15,804 nucleotides of DNA from NCBI GenBank assembly GCA_036939355.1, contig JALLAP010001344.1, forward strand, positions 1 to 15,804. The letters run 5' to 3'. This stretch comes from Thalassiosira profunda (Eukaryota > Bacillariophyta > Thalassiosirophyceae > Thalassiosirales > Thalassiosiraceae). The position numbers and the translations under genes were made by a program. Numbering within the stretch: position 1 is the first letter of the stretch; the number at the start of each line of letters is the position of its first letter. This document shows positions 8,551 through 15,619 of the stretch, one piece after another. The notes below the pieces were generated by a model. It was not told where the DNA came from and made no database searches. It saw only the letters and a list, made by a program, of their open reading frames with translations.

Positions 8551-8564
8551 GGTGCACGTGCACC
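8551..8564. promoter_or_regulatory. Perfect 14-bp palindrome with CACGTG core upstream of the DHHC gene
   Basis: GGTGCACGTGCACC equals its own reverse complement and ends 15 bases before the ATG at 8580. The CACGTG core is the E-box/G-box bound by bHLH and bZIP factors in many eukaryotes. A second CACGTG (CCCACGTGG) lies about 23 bases upstream. So close to the start codon it may be in the 5' leader, so a binding role is inference. Confidence 0.4.
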
Positions 8565-8579
8565 CCAAACTGATCGACA

Positions 8580-9815
8580 ATGGAGGCGACAGGCGACGCG
8601 CTCGAGCTGCCGCGGGCGCGCCTTCCCGCCAGCGCCTTTGATGGCGATGCAATGGAAACGCCGCCGCCGTCGCCGCCGAGGGAGGCCGTCGACAAACAGC
8701 AGACCAACTCCAGCCGACACGTGAGGAGGACCTACCTGTCCATGATTGCAATAGCGTTTGCCCTCGCGACAGTATCGCCCGGGACGAGTCTCTGGCCGGC
8801 GTCGTCGTGCGGTCTGCGGAGCGCGTCAGATGCCACGCCCGATAAAGCCACATCTACAATCCACCCGTCCGGCAGACACACATCGTTTCCGGCTGCGGGC
8901 GAATGTGCAATGTACGGGCGTTCCATCAGGTTCTCCGTGCTGGCCAAGCTGACCTGCTGGACGTTGGCGTTGGTCGGATTGTTTTGCAATCTGCAGGGGA
9001 GCGATCCCGGGCTGCTGACGAAGGAGGCGATGCGTAGATTGGATGCTCGGGAGGAGGATGCAACAATGAGCAATGGATCGGATAGTCACGCTAATGATGG
9101 TGGTGAGGGAGCAGATCTCGAGAGGCAGGGCTTCCTGGATCCCAACCCGCTCGCATCCACCACAGGTTCAATGCAAAAGGGAAACCAAAAGCTGTATCCG
9201 CACACCCGCCGAAAGCACTGCGACAAATGCCGCATCTGTCCGCCATTACGATCGCACCACTGCTCCGACTGTGGAATCTGCGTGGCGACGTTCGATCACC
9301 ACTGCCACTTTCTGGGGACGTGCATCGGGGAGCGGAATCACTTCCGCTTCTGGCTCTTCCTCCTGCTCAACGTTATTTGCTCGCGGATGGCGCTGGGGAT
9401 TGTCGGCACGGCCCGTCTCCCGAAGGGCACGGTGGACGGTGCGAACGGGTTGGAGGTTGGCCGGGCCATACTGGTGTTGGCGAAGGTGTACATGTATCCG
9501 ATCTACCTTGCGGCGACGTTGCTTTGGATCATCCACACGGCGCTGGCTGTGTCAAATGTTACGACCTTCGAATTCGCCAAGGGGAGCAACATTGATTATC
9601 TTGGTGGGACCAGCATGACGGACTCTCCATTCAGCAGAGGACTGTGCGGCAATGTGCGGACATTTGTCTCGAGGGACGACGCCTCTCGGTGGAGGAAGGG
9701 GTTTTGCAAAGCTAGTTGGGTGCCCATCATTTGGAAAATGCCGAAGTTCATAGATCGCGAAGCTGAGGACTGGTGGAATCACCCCTGGGGGAACAAATAC
9801 TGGCAGTGCTGTTGA
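8580..9815 (+). CDS. DHHC-type protein S-acyltransferase (palmitoyltransferase)
   Basis: Role (family): transfers long-chain acyl groups from acyl-CoA to cysteines of cytosolic faces of membrane proteins; the DHHC cysteine carries the acyl intermediate. Seen: 411 aa with four hydrophobic segments (about 52-72, 118-138, 257-277 and 295-326) and the Cys-rich domain between the second and third, the usual topology. Zinc-binding cysteines and histidines run from C214 to C234 (CDKC...CPP, HHCSDC), followed by DHHC at 239-242, then C248 and N253. The TTxE motif is TTFE at 328-331, directly after the fourth segment. Oddities: the catalytic motif is followed by His, not the common Pro (DHHCHFLGTCIG), and the loop between the first two membrane segments is long, about 45 residues. 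No intron is needed. It converges on the secreted-protein gene at 9963, leaving 147 bp. Substrates and host membrane are unknown. Confidence 0.93.
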   Translation: MEATGDALELPRARLPASAFDGDAMETPPPSPPREAVDKQQTNSSRHVRRTYLSMIAIAFALATVSPGTSLWPASSCGLRSASDATPDKATSTIHPSGRHTSFPAAGECAMYGRSIRFSVLAKLTCWTLALVGLFCNLQGSDPGLLTKEAMRRLDAREEDATMSNGSDSHANDGGEGADLERQGFLDPNPLASTTGSMQKGNQKLYPHTRRKHCDKCRICPPLRSHHCSDCGICVATFDHHCHFLGTCIGERNHFRFWLFLLLNVICSRMALGIVGTARLPKGTVDGANGLEVGRAILVLAKVYMYPIYLAATLLWIIHTALAVSNVTTFEFAKGSNIDYLGGTSMTDSPFSRGLCGNVRTFVSRDDASRWRKGFCKASWVPIIWKMPKFIDREAEDWWNHPWGNKYWQCC

Positions 9816-9962
9816 AGGCAATTGTATTATTACACCGGCTCATTGGTTGGATGATGCATTCGTTAGAGAGGCTTACACTGTGCAACCAACCTGGGACAAA
9901 GAAGCAGGAGGCAAAACAAGGCGAACGCCGCGGACAGGTTGGACGAGGAGAGGCTGGGCGCT

Positions 9963-10968
9963 CTATTCCTCTTCGATATACCAGAGGTCAGCCTCCATAC
10001 CTTCAGCCCCAACAAGGCTGCCGCAATAGATATCCCGCGTGGCACTGTTGCTCCTTGCTCCTTCGATAGGGCCGGTTCCATCTTCGACGGTGCGCGTCCT
10101 ATCGAAGCGATTGGAGTTGCGGTTGTCCAAAGTGCCCTCGTCGTACAGGCAGCGGCACTCGGAGTAGCGGCAGTCGAAGTCAATGCCCCGGAAGCTTCCC
10201 GAGTTGATGAGACTGGGTTGCACATCGTTCACGCAGGCATTGGCACAGTCTCCAAAGGTGTCGGTGGAGTTGAACTGACCGAACTCATACACGTCATTGT
10301 TTTGATCGACGCAGCGGGCATTCGACTGGACGAGGTTGAAGCGGTATCTCTGACCATTGCGGACGGGCCTGGGACGTTCGTCCGGAACGCAGCGCTCGGT
10401 GGTCGAAGTTGGGCGGTTGGTGGGACGCCTTGTCGGCCGATTTGTCGGCCGCCTCGTCGGACGGCGCGTGGGACGACGAGTGGGGCCTGCGGAGCGAGGT
10501 TTCAACATTGAGCGTCAAATTTCACGCGTTGAGACGACCAAAACACACAATTCACTGGACGTACTTTTCGTCTTTGGGCTCTTAGTGGGAGAGGGGGTAG
10601 GACGCCGGGTTTTTGGGCGCGTGGGCCTCGGTGTAGGTCGCCGAGTTTTGGGGTGCGTTGGTCTCGGTGTGGGCCTTCTAGTTTTGGGCCTGGTTGGGGG
10701 AGGCACCGGAGAAGGGGTCTTGCGAGGCCGGGATGTAGGCCTCGGCGTGCGGTCCGGAAGAATGGGTTGATGCGGCTTGAGGTCCTGGTTCTTGCTACCT
10801 CCGCCGCCTCTATCATCCCCGCCTCCTCCGCCACCACTGCCTCCTTTCTGTCCGCCGACGCTCGGGTCTTTGCAGGTAAAGGTACCCGGTCGTCTCCGCT
10901 CCTTTCGGCTGTTGAGCAGTCGCGAAAGGCACAGCCAAGCACGCAAGAATCGTGAGTGGGAGCTTCAT
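9963..10968 (-). CDS. Secreted Pro-Thr-repeat, Cys-rich protein (three-exon model)
   Basis: Seen: three pieces fit one gene. The ATG at 10968 encodes a clear signal peptide, MKLPLTILACLAVPFATAQQ, but that frame stops after about 50 codons. A second frame, reached through a GT-AG intron starting at 10885, encodes a Gly/Asp-rich stretch then repeats of the type RPTPRPT and RPKTRRPT. A second intron (10487-10564) joins this to RPTRRPTNRPT and a C-terminal domain of about 140 residues with eight cysteines (CVDQNND, GDCANACVND, FDCRYSECRCLYDE, DIYCGS), ending TAG or equivalent just after WYIEEE. Total is 292 aa if intron 1 is 49 nt, 283 if 76 nt. Such PT-linker plus small Cys domain proteins are frequent in diatom secretomes, where they are suspected wall or surface proteins; function here is unknown. 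An internal ATG at 10508 lies inside the second intron and is not the start. Confidence 0.72.
10487..10564 (-). other. Spliceosomal intron 2 of the Pro-Thr-rich protein gene (78 nt)
   Basis: The donor is GTACGT at 10564 and the acceptor ends CTCCGCAG at 10487, phase 1. Splicing turns ...KTK + S + PTRRPT into an unbroken Pro-Thr repeat. Although 78 is a multiple of three, the intron holds an in-frame TGA, so retention would truncate the protein before the Cys-rich domain. Confidence 0.85.
10837..10885 (-). other. Probable intron 1 of the Pro-Thr-rich protein gene (acceptor uncertain)
   Basis: The donor GTACCT at 10885 follows the signal-peptide exon. The frame change needed is met by acceptors giving 49 nt (ending GGCAG at 10837), 76 nt (ending GATAG at 10810) or 91 nt. 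All three continue into the same Gly-rich stretch, so the choice changes only glycine/aspartate number. At 49 nt it would be the shortest intron in the window; 76 nt would be closer to the others. Confidence 0.55.
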
Positions 10969-11401
10969 AGTTCGTAGTTTCGTTGGACGGTTAGCTTTGA
11001 GGTTGTTCTTCTGAGATTGCTGAGAGCTGAGAGTATCTTGGCGTCGTCAAAAGATGGATTGATTCTGTGCCCGGATGTAGTTGTGTTTGGGGGCTTTGTG
11101 CTCTCGATTGATGATTGCGATTTATGAGACCACGGCTTAGGGATGTGGGCGCCCCTTCTTACCTGTTCACATCTTGTGGCTTCCAAGAAAGAGAGGAACA
11201 TGCAAGCATGCAATGTTGGAGGGTGTTGGGAAGCAAGAGCAGCCGAACCAAGAAGGTCTCTGTCCAAAGTACGTACGTAGGTACTTCAAGCCCAGAACCC
11301 GAACCCTAACCTGACCCCAACCAACCCCAACAACCAAAAACACACACCAAACATCAACCCTTTGCTGTGCTTTGGGAAGGGAAGGTGCTGTGAGAGGCGG
11401 G
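10969..11401. promoter_or_regulatory. Divergent intergenic region before the Cys-rich zinc-finger gene
   Basis: These 433 bases lie between two divergent start codons. The right part (about 11297-11362) is a C/A-rich, G-poor run of the CCAACCAACCCC type that probably forms the 5' leader of the plus-strand gene. An imperfect palindrome, AAGTACGTACGTAGGTACTT, lies at 11268-11287. No RNA gene, repeat array or further ORF with recognisable content was found. Confidence 0.45.
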
Positions 11402-12157
11402 ATGTCCAGCAAAAGACTGAAAACGGATGGCGGAGCAGGCGGCGATGGTTTGGGGGCGGCCTTCGAGGGAGACGACGCCGCGAAGGCGAGAGCGCGGGCC
11501 GCCGCGGGGTACGTGTTACCTGACACAGCAGCAGCAGCAGGCCAAAAGAGCACAGCTCCAGCGCACGAGGAGAAGATGGCGTCGCTGCGCGCCGCCGACG
11601 AGGATTTCGCTCGCAGAATAGCGCAGATAGACGCACAAATCGACGGAGAGCAACGGAGACTGATCGCATCGCTGCAGAAAAAGCGGAGAACCCTCCTCAA
11701 CGAAGCCAAAATGAAACATCACCAAGAGAAATCTGAGATACTGAACCGCAACCCGTCGGCCACGTGTGCGTGCTCGCTCTGCGAGGCGCCCATGAAAATA
11801 CCCGCAGCGCGGTGCATCAACGACGACTGCGGCGGGATCTTTTGCAAATCGTGTCTGCGGTCCAAGGTCGAAGAGCAGGTGCGGTGTCACCGCTGCACGG
11901 ACGTGACCAACGTCATGTGTCCTTCGTGCCTGGAGGCGAGGAATAAGAAGGGGTGGTACCAGTTTGATTATTGTCGCGAAGATTGTGGATTCCTCTGCCC
12001 GGACCACACGCGGTTCGAGGACTGCTGCGTTTGCGCCGAGTGTCCTCTGTGCTCGGGCCCCGAGGGCAACAAGTGCTACCTCCCGGAGTGCGGACGGTGC
12101 GGGGAGAAGCTGTGCACTCGGTGCGATATCAAGGAAGGGTGCATGTGCGTTGATTAG
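11402..12157 (+). CDS. Cys-rich zinc-binding (RING/PHD-like) protein with coiled coil
   Basis: Seen: 251 aa from the ATG at 11402; the frame is open a little upstream but only from a TTG. The N-terminus (SSKRLKTDG) is basic and NLS-like, followed by an Ala/Gly-rich disordered stretch, then an Arg/Lys/Glu-rich helical region with coiled-coil character (about 55-118). From residue 122 to the end there are 26 cysteines in about 130 residues, mostly as C-x2-C pairs (CSLC, CKSC, CHRC, CPSC, CPLC, CGRC, CTRC), spaced for several zinc sites; CPDH adds a histidine ligand. This resembles RING, PHD or TRIAD-type zinc modules, but I cannot assign one: the spacing fits no canonical RING I can name. Inferred: a nuclear protein-protein or protein-nucleic-acid interaction factor. 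It converges on antenna gene 1, 265 bp away. Function unknown. Confidence 0.8.
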   Translation: MSSKRLKTDGGAGGDGLGAAFEGDDAAKARARAAAGYVLPDTAAAAGQKSTAPAHEEKMASLRAADEDFARRIAQIDAQIDGEQRRLIASLQKKRRTLLNEAKMKHHQEKSEILNRNPSATCACSLCEAPMKIPAARCINDDCGGIFCKSCLRSKVEEQVRCHRCTDVTNVMCPSCLEARNKKGWYQFDYCREDCGFLCPDHTRFEDCCVCAECPLCSGPEGNKCYLPECGRCGEKLCTRCDIKEGCMCVD

Positions 12158-12422
12158 AAATGATGTGTGGAGAGTTGGAGCTGGGAAATGATCAAATCGA
12201 CCGGCATCTGGGCCAGCAACTAAGTAAGTACACAAGATATGCACATCAAGTTTGGGCTGTAGTGAGTAGGTAGATAACGAAACGATATGATAAGAGAGCG
12301 CAGCAGATCAACATCGAACAAAGTGTTGATACGAAAAGATTCTGTTTCGCTAGCTGCATTATTCATTAAGTTGCTCTATCTATGTGAAATTCTGTTCATC
12401 GTCGGTGCGTACCTACCAAAAT

Positions 12423-13055
12423 TTACGAGGAGAAGTGCTCGAGGATGCCCTTTCCGTCGACGGCCTCTTGGGCGAGGAACCCAGCCGCGGCGAGCATGGC
12501 CAAACGTCCGTTCTGGAGCTCCTTCGTCTGCATGATGTTGAACTCCTCGGGGTCCTCCGGCTTCAGGCCAAGGGGATCGAAGCCAATGTCGCCCGGGTAG
12601 TAGTCGTCGCGGAGGAGTCCCGGCTGGTCGTACGACGCATCGGCGGGGTCCACCCAGCCGATCTGGGCGCGCTGGGCCTCGGCGGCGCCAATCGCGGTCA
12701 CGATGAGGGCGTCCCAGCCGTCCGGCACCTGCGTGAAGTGGCTGATCGCGGGTCCGGAGATCTGCGCATCAAAGAGGAAGGAGCTGCCCTCGACGGCCTC
12801 GCCGACAAGGAAGCCCAAAACGGCGAGCATCGCCACGCGGCCGTGGGTGACCTCCGCCTCGCGGTACTTCTTGAGGGTCTGCTCGTCGGCGTTGGCGGCG
12901 AAGCCGGCGGGGTCGAAGAAGCCCATCGGGGCGAGCTGGCCGGGCATGTTGTCGACGGTGAACGCGTTGAGGGCGGTGGAGGCCTTGCCGACGGAGGCCG
13001 GGGCGAAGGCGGCGGCGGAGCCGGCGAGGAGGGAGGCGACAGCGAACTTCATCAT
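12423..13055 (-). CDS. Fucoxanthin/chlorophyll a/c light-harvesting antenna protein 1
   Basis: Role (family): three-helix LHC protein of the thylakoid binding chlorophylls a and c plus fucoxanthin-type carotenoids, passing excitation to a photosystem. Seen: 210 aa. Residues 1-17 are a signal peptide, and AAAFAPAS (15-22) is the ASAFAP-type junction that routes proteins into red-derived complex plastids. Helix 1 contains REAEVTHGRVAMLAVLGF (65-82), with the Glu, His and Arg chlorophyll/salt-bridge residues, and helix 3 contains KELQNGRLAMLAAAGF (178-193); the LRDDYYPGDIGFDPLGLKP loop precedes helix 3. The middle helix is about 114-132. ATG is doubled (13055 and 13052); either gives a working leader. 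Subclass (Lhcf, Lhcr or other) cannot be fixed by eye. The LHCX-type RHAEIKHGR signature is absent. Divergent from the hydrolase at 13417; shares upstream elements with antenna gene 2. Confidence 0.95.
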   Translation of the reverse strand: MMKFAVASLLAGSAAAFAPASVGKASTALNAFTVDNMPGQLAPMGFFDPAGFAANADEQTLKKYREAEVTHGRVAMLAVLGFLVGEAVEGSSFLFDAQISGPAISHFTQVPDGWDALIVTAIGAAEAQRAQIGWVDPADASYDQPGLLRDDYYPGDIGFDPLGLKPEDPEEFNIMQTKELQNGRLAMLAAAGFLAQEAVDGKGILEHFSS

Positions 13056-13092
13056 GTTGAAAGTTGGTTGGGGGGTGTTATCGATTGCCGAG

Positions 13093-13105
13093 AATGGAAA
13101 TTATG
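13093..13105 (-). promoter_or_regulatory. Shared antenna-gene element A (AT-rich), copy 1
   Basis: It reads CATAATTTCCATT on the minus strand, 37 bases before the ATG of antenna gene 1. The counterpart before antenna gene 2 reads CATAATTTGCAAT (15469-15481), identical at 11 of 13 positions and 24 bases before its ATG. Role inferred: core promoter or leader element. Confidence 0.45.
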
Positions 13106-13171
13106 GGGCAGGCTGGTTGGAGTGTGAGAGGGGCGAGGGCGAGAGCCGAGAGCGCAGCAGCGCAGAGCGCC

Positions 13172-13188
13172 GAGAGCGAGAGGCTCTC
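13172..13188. promoter_or_regulatory. Shared antenna-gene element B (GAGA type), copy 1
   Basis: It reads GAGAGCGAGAGGCTCTC on the plus strand, and its right half is a short inverted repeat (GAGAG/CTCTC). The copy at 15603-15619 is identical except for one base (16 of 17). It lies about 117 bases before the antenna gene 1 ATG, within a longer GAGCG-rich stretch, which lowers its statistical weight somewhat. Confidence 0.5.
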
Positions 13189-13416
13189 TGACTTGGCGCC
13201 CCCACGTAGACTCTGGTACAAAATCTACGTAGAGCGAGCCACGCGTTTTTGCAAACACCGCAGAGGTCGGCCACCACAGAACAAACGCACTGCACTCTCG
13301 TCGAAGTCGACGTGAGCGGTGAGCGTCGACGGCGACGATCCACGGGCGGTGGGCGACAACAACAGTCAAGGAGGGCAAAGATAAAAAAAGATAACTGAGG
13401 CCATCAGTGCTGCAAG

Positions 13417-14394
13417 ATGATGATGCTCGCGCCCCTCCTATTCGCTCTCTTCTCGGTGATATTGGGAGGCGGCACTTCCGCCGACGCCCTCGCATTCGCC
13501 CCGCAAATTCAGCTGCCCAACATTTTCAATGCCGCGACGAAGTCGACTTTCGGCTACACCCACCTGGAAGGCAACGGCCAGCTGTGGCAAGCCGCTAATG
13601 GCAATACCAAAGTCTCCGTCGTCATCGACCCGCTCGCGTCGCAGCTCGACTTCGGCATCCCGTGGGGCTACCGCGCTAACAAGAAGTCGCTGTCGGAACG
13701 GCAGACGATCGATATGATCTGCGACGCCAACCCCAGCCACTGTTTGCTCACGATGGGGTTGGACGATCACACGCACCTCCCGACGCTCGAGAAGGTGCGA
13801 GAGCGGCTGCCGGGGCTGAATTACGTCGTGGCCCCGACGTGCGAGAAGAAACTACTGGAGTTTGGGCTAAGTGCTGATCGGATAACGGTGCTGGATCACG
13901 GGGAAACTTGCCAATTGACAGAGGGGGCGACAGTGACGGCGACCCAGGGAGCACTGGTGGGTCCTCCGTGGCAGAAGCGCGAGAATGGATATTTGCTGGA
14001 TCTCAATGGCGGCAAGAATGAGGACGGCTTGTCGATATACTACGAGCCGCACGGCGACGTTGTCCTCGACAACATCCAGAAGCTTCGAGCAAATATCATG
14101 GTGTCTCCCGTGACGAAGCAGTCCCTCCCGGCGCAGGTTCCCGCCGAAGGACAATATACACTCGTCTACGGAGGAGAGCGAACTTTGGAGATTGCGGAAA
14201 GCTTGGGGGCGGAGGTGATTGTGCCATTGGGAAATGGAGCATTAGATATCGAAGGTCCACTGGCTGGCTTGGTGTCGGCCGAGGGAGATGTATCAGATTT
14301 CGAGAGACTAGTTGAGCAGAGAAATGTTGGACGCGATGACGCGATGAGGGTGGCAAAGGCAACGCCGGGAGCCACGCTGAAAGTTTCTGTGTAA
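13417..14394 (+). CDS. Plastid-targeted metallo-beta-lactamase-like hydrolase
   Basis: Seen: 325 aa starting MMMLAPLLFALFSVILGG, a signal peptide, then ADALAFAP (22-29), an ASAFAP-like junction, so import into the complex plastid is inferred. The mature part resembles UlaG-like metallo-beta-lactamase-fold proteins conserved in cyanobacteria and plant plastids: a beta-rich N-terminal part with VSVVIDPLASQL near 66-77, LLTMGLDDHTHLPTLE (110-125) in the position of the HxHxDH metal motif, VVAPTCEKKL (137-146), and IYYEPHG (207-213). Only part of the canonical metal ligands is present (DDHTH), so the chemistry may differ from lactonase or RNase Z relatives. No experimentally defined role is known to me for this clade. 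Divergent from antenna gene 1 across 361 bases and convergent with antenna gene 2, so co-regulation with light harvesting is plausible but inferred. Confidence 0.8.
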   Translation: MMMLAPLLFALFSVILGGGTSADALAFAPQIQLPNIFNAATKSTFGYTHLEGNGQLWQAANGNTKVSVVIDPLASQLDFGIPWGYRANKKSLSERQTIDMICDANPSHCLLTMGLDDHTHLPTLEKVRERLPGLNYVVAPTCEKKLLEFGLSADRITVLDHGETCQLTEGATVTATQGALVGPPWQKRENGYLLDLNGGKNEDGLSIYYEPHGDVVLDNIQKLRANIMVSPVTKQSLPAQVPAEGQYTLVYGGERTLEIAESLGAEVIVPLGNGALDIEGPLAGLVSAEGDVSDFERLVEQRNVGRDDAMRVAKATPGATLKVSV

Positions 14395-14646
14395 CCGCAA
14401 CTCTTGCAATCTCAATCTGATTGCTGCAATTCTGTATCGGAATCCTTCATTGTGATGAGACTCGTCTTCTAAGTGAAACACCGTCTTCTCCTAAGATTGA
14501 GGCATATCAAGATATCTTTACATGGAGTGGTTGCAGCTGGAGTTCTCGTGAATAGATAAGCCTATACCATCGAGTTCAACGGCGCTTCAGAATGACAAAT
14601 AACATCAACTAGAATATGGAACAGTTACATGCGTTACTCTGTACGT

Positions 14647-15444
14647 TTAGCAAATGACGCCGTCGCCGCAGCCCTCGTACGGGTTGATTCCGGCAGAGAC
14701 CTTCTGGTAAAAGTCGATGGTTTCGAAGATGGTCCGGTGGTTGAAGATCTCCTGACTGCACATGCCCGCCCAGCCAATCATCGCCAAACGTCCGTTCTGG
14801 AGCTCCCGCGTCTGCATGTCCGCGAACGCCTTCGCCTCCTTGGGCTTGAGCCCGAGCGGGTCGAATCCGAGATCGCCGGGGTAGTAGTTGTCGCGCAGCC
14901 GCCACAGGTTCTGGAAGCTGCCGTCCGGCTCGACCCAGCCGATCGTCGCGCGCTTCAGCTCGGCCGCGGCGATGGCCACGGTGAGGAGGGCGAAGGCCGG
15001 GGCGGGCATCTGCTGGAGCTGGTCGTTGGCGGGACCGACGATGCCGAAGGGGCTCGGGAGCTGCTCCCCGGCGACGTAGCCGAGGCAGGCGAGCATCGCC
15101 ACGCGGCCGTGCATGACCTCCGCCTCGCGGTTGCGCTTGACCTCGTTGAGGGAAATTCCGCTCTGGGCGAAGCCGAGGGGGTCGAAGTATCCGGTGGGGG
15201 CGACGGCGCCGGGGAGGCCGTAGCAGTTGGCCGTCTCGTCGGGGACCCAGCCGTTGATGGCGGCGACCGCCGGGGCGGGCTGGGGAATGTCGGCGGGGAT
15301 CTCGGCAGTATCGACCGGGGCCTCGACCTCGACGGCGGTATCCTCAACGGTGGAGTGGAGGGCAGTCCGGACGGGCTGGGTGCCGACGGGCGAGAAGGCG
15401 GCGGCGGCCGCGACGGTGGTGGAGAGAATGGCAAGCTTCATCAT
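14647..15444 (-). CDS. Fucoxanthin/chlorophyll a/c light-harvesting antenna protein 2
   Basis: Seen: 265 aa, beginning MMKLAILSTTVAAAAAFSPV; AAAFSPV (14-20) is the signal/transit junction of complex-plastid proteins. Helix 1 includes REAEVMHGRVAMLACLGYVAGE (about 106-127), the middle helix lies near 148-167, and helix 3 includes RELQNGRLAMIGWAGM (213-228), preceded by LRDNYYPGDLGFDPLGLKP. It differs from antenna protein 1 in an extra acidic, Pro/Ala-rich stretch after the transit junction (about 32-62, EVEAPVDTAEIP), a conserved-looking INGWVPDE segment, and a longer C-terminus ending in a Cys-containing tail. Its thylakoid role is as for any three-helix LHC. The two antenna proteins are related but clearly diverged, so they are not a fresh tandem duplicate. 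The ATG at 15444 or the next codon pair can serve as start. Subclass is unresolved. Confidence 0.95.
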   Translation of the reverse strand: MMKLAILSTTVAAAAAFSPVGTQPVRTALHSTVEDTAVEVEAPVDTAEIPADIPQPAPAVAAINGWVPDETANCYGLPGAVAPTGYFDPLGFAQSGISLNEVKRNREAEVMHGRVAMLACLGYVAGEQLPSPFGIVGPANDQLQQMPAPAFALLTVAIAAAELKRATIGWVEPDGSFQNLWRLRDNYYPGDLGFDPLGLKPKEAKAFADMQTRELQNGRLAMIGWAGMCSQEIFNHRTIFETIDFYQKVSAGINPYEGCGDGVIC

Positions 15445-15468
15445 CTTTTACTTGTGTTGGGTTGTGTG

Positions 15469-15481
15469 ATTGCAAATTATG
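15469..15481 (-). promoter_or_regulatory. Shared antenna-gene element A (AT-rich), copy 2
   Basis: It reads CATAATTTGCAAT on the minus strand, 24 bases before the antenna gene 2 ATG; it is the partner of 13093-13105. Confidence 0.45.
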
Positions 15482-15602
15482 AGACGATGGCGAGACGCGA
15501 CGCATCGTCGCCATCGTCGACGCCGCCAGATCATCAAATGACGTCCAACTCATCGAGCGGTGGTCAAAGTGATGTGTTGGTGCATGCATCGGTGGCGCGG
15601 CG

Positions 15603-15619
15603 GAGAGCGAGAGCCTCTC
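15603..15619. promoter_or_regulatory. Shared antenna-gene element B (GAGA type), copy 2
   Basis: It reads GAGAGCGAGAGCCTCTC on the plus strand, one base different from 13172-13188, and lies about 159 bases before the antenna gene 2 ATG. Here the surroundings are less repetitive, which makes the match more notable. Confidence 0.5.

Larger units (their letters stand above)
7808..8579. promoter_or_regulatory. Divergent intergenic region with repeat copy B
   Basis: These 772 bases lie between two divergent start codons (glycosyltransferase and DHHC genes). They contain a short CTCAAC-type tandem run near 8064-8086 followed by overlapping GATCGATCGTCGATC palindromes, a small inverted repeat (CCGCCGG 8119-8125 / CCGGCGG 8139-8145, 13-nt loop), dispersed repeat copy B at 8221-8349, and a perfect 14-bp palindrome at 8551-8564. 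An ATG-initiated plus-strand frame at 7863-8324 is open but has skewed composition and no recognisable domain, so I do not call a gene. Confidence 0.45.
13056..13416. promoter_or_regulatory. Shared divergent promoter of antenna gene 1 and the plastid hydrolase
   Basis: These 361 bases must serve both genes. Toward the antenna gene they hold an A/C-rich leader (minus strand, 13056-13082), an AT element (13093-13105), a GAGA-type element (13172-13188) and a CACGTA element (13202-13208), all repeated before antenna gene 2. Toward the hydrolase there is an A-rich AGATAAAAAAAGATAA run (13379-13394) about 25 bases before the ATG, which might act as a TATA-like element or lie in the leader. Confidence 0.55.

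Noticed and set aside
10357..10770. Repetitive Val-Gly-Arg plus-strand frame
   Set aside because: It is the antisense reading of the Pro-Thr repeats of the secreted protein; the repeat belongs to the minus-strand gene.
11297..11312. Telomere-like ACCCTAACC
   Set aside because: Only one CCCTAA unit is present within a C/A-rich leader; no array.
5935..12418. Recurring TACCTA/TAGGTA words in intergenic DNA (5937, 5990, 8340, 11278, 12267, 12412)
   Set aside because: The number is close to what chance gives for a six-base word on both strands, and two of them belong to the dispersed repeat.
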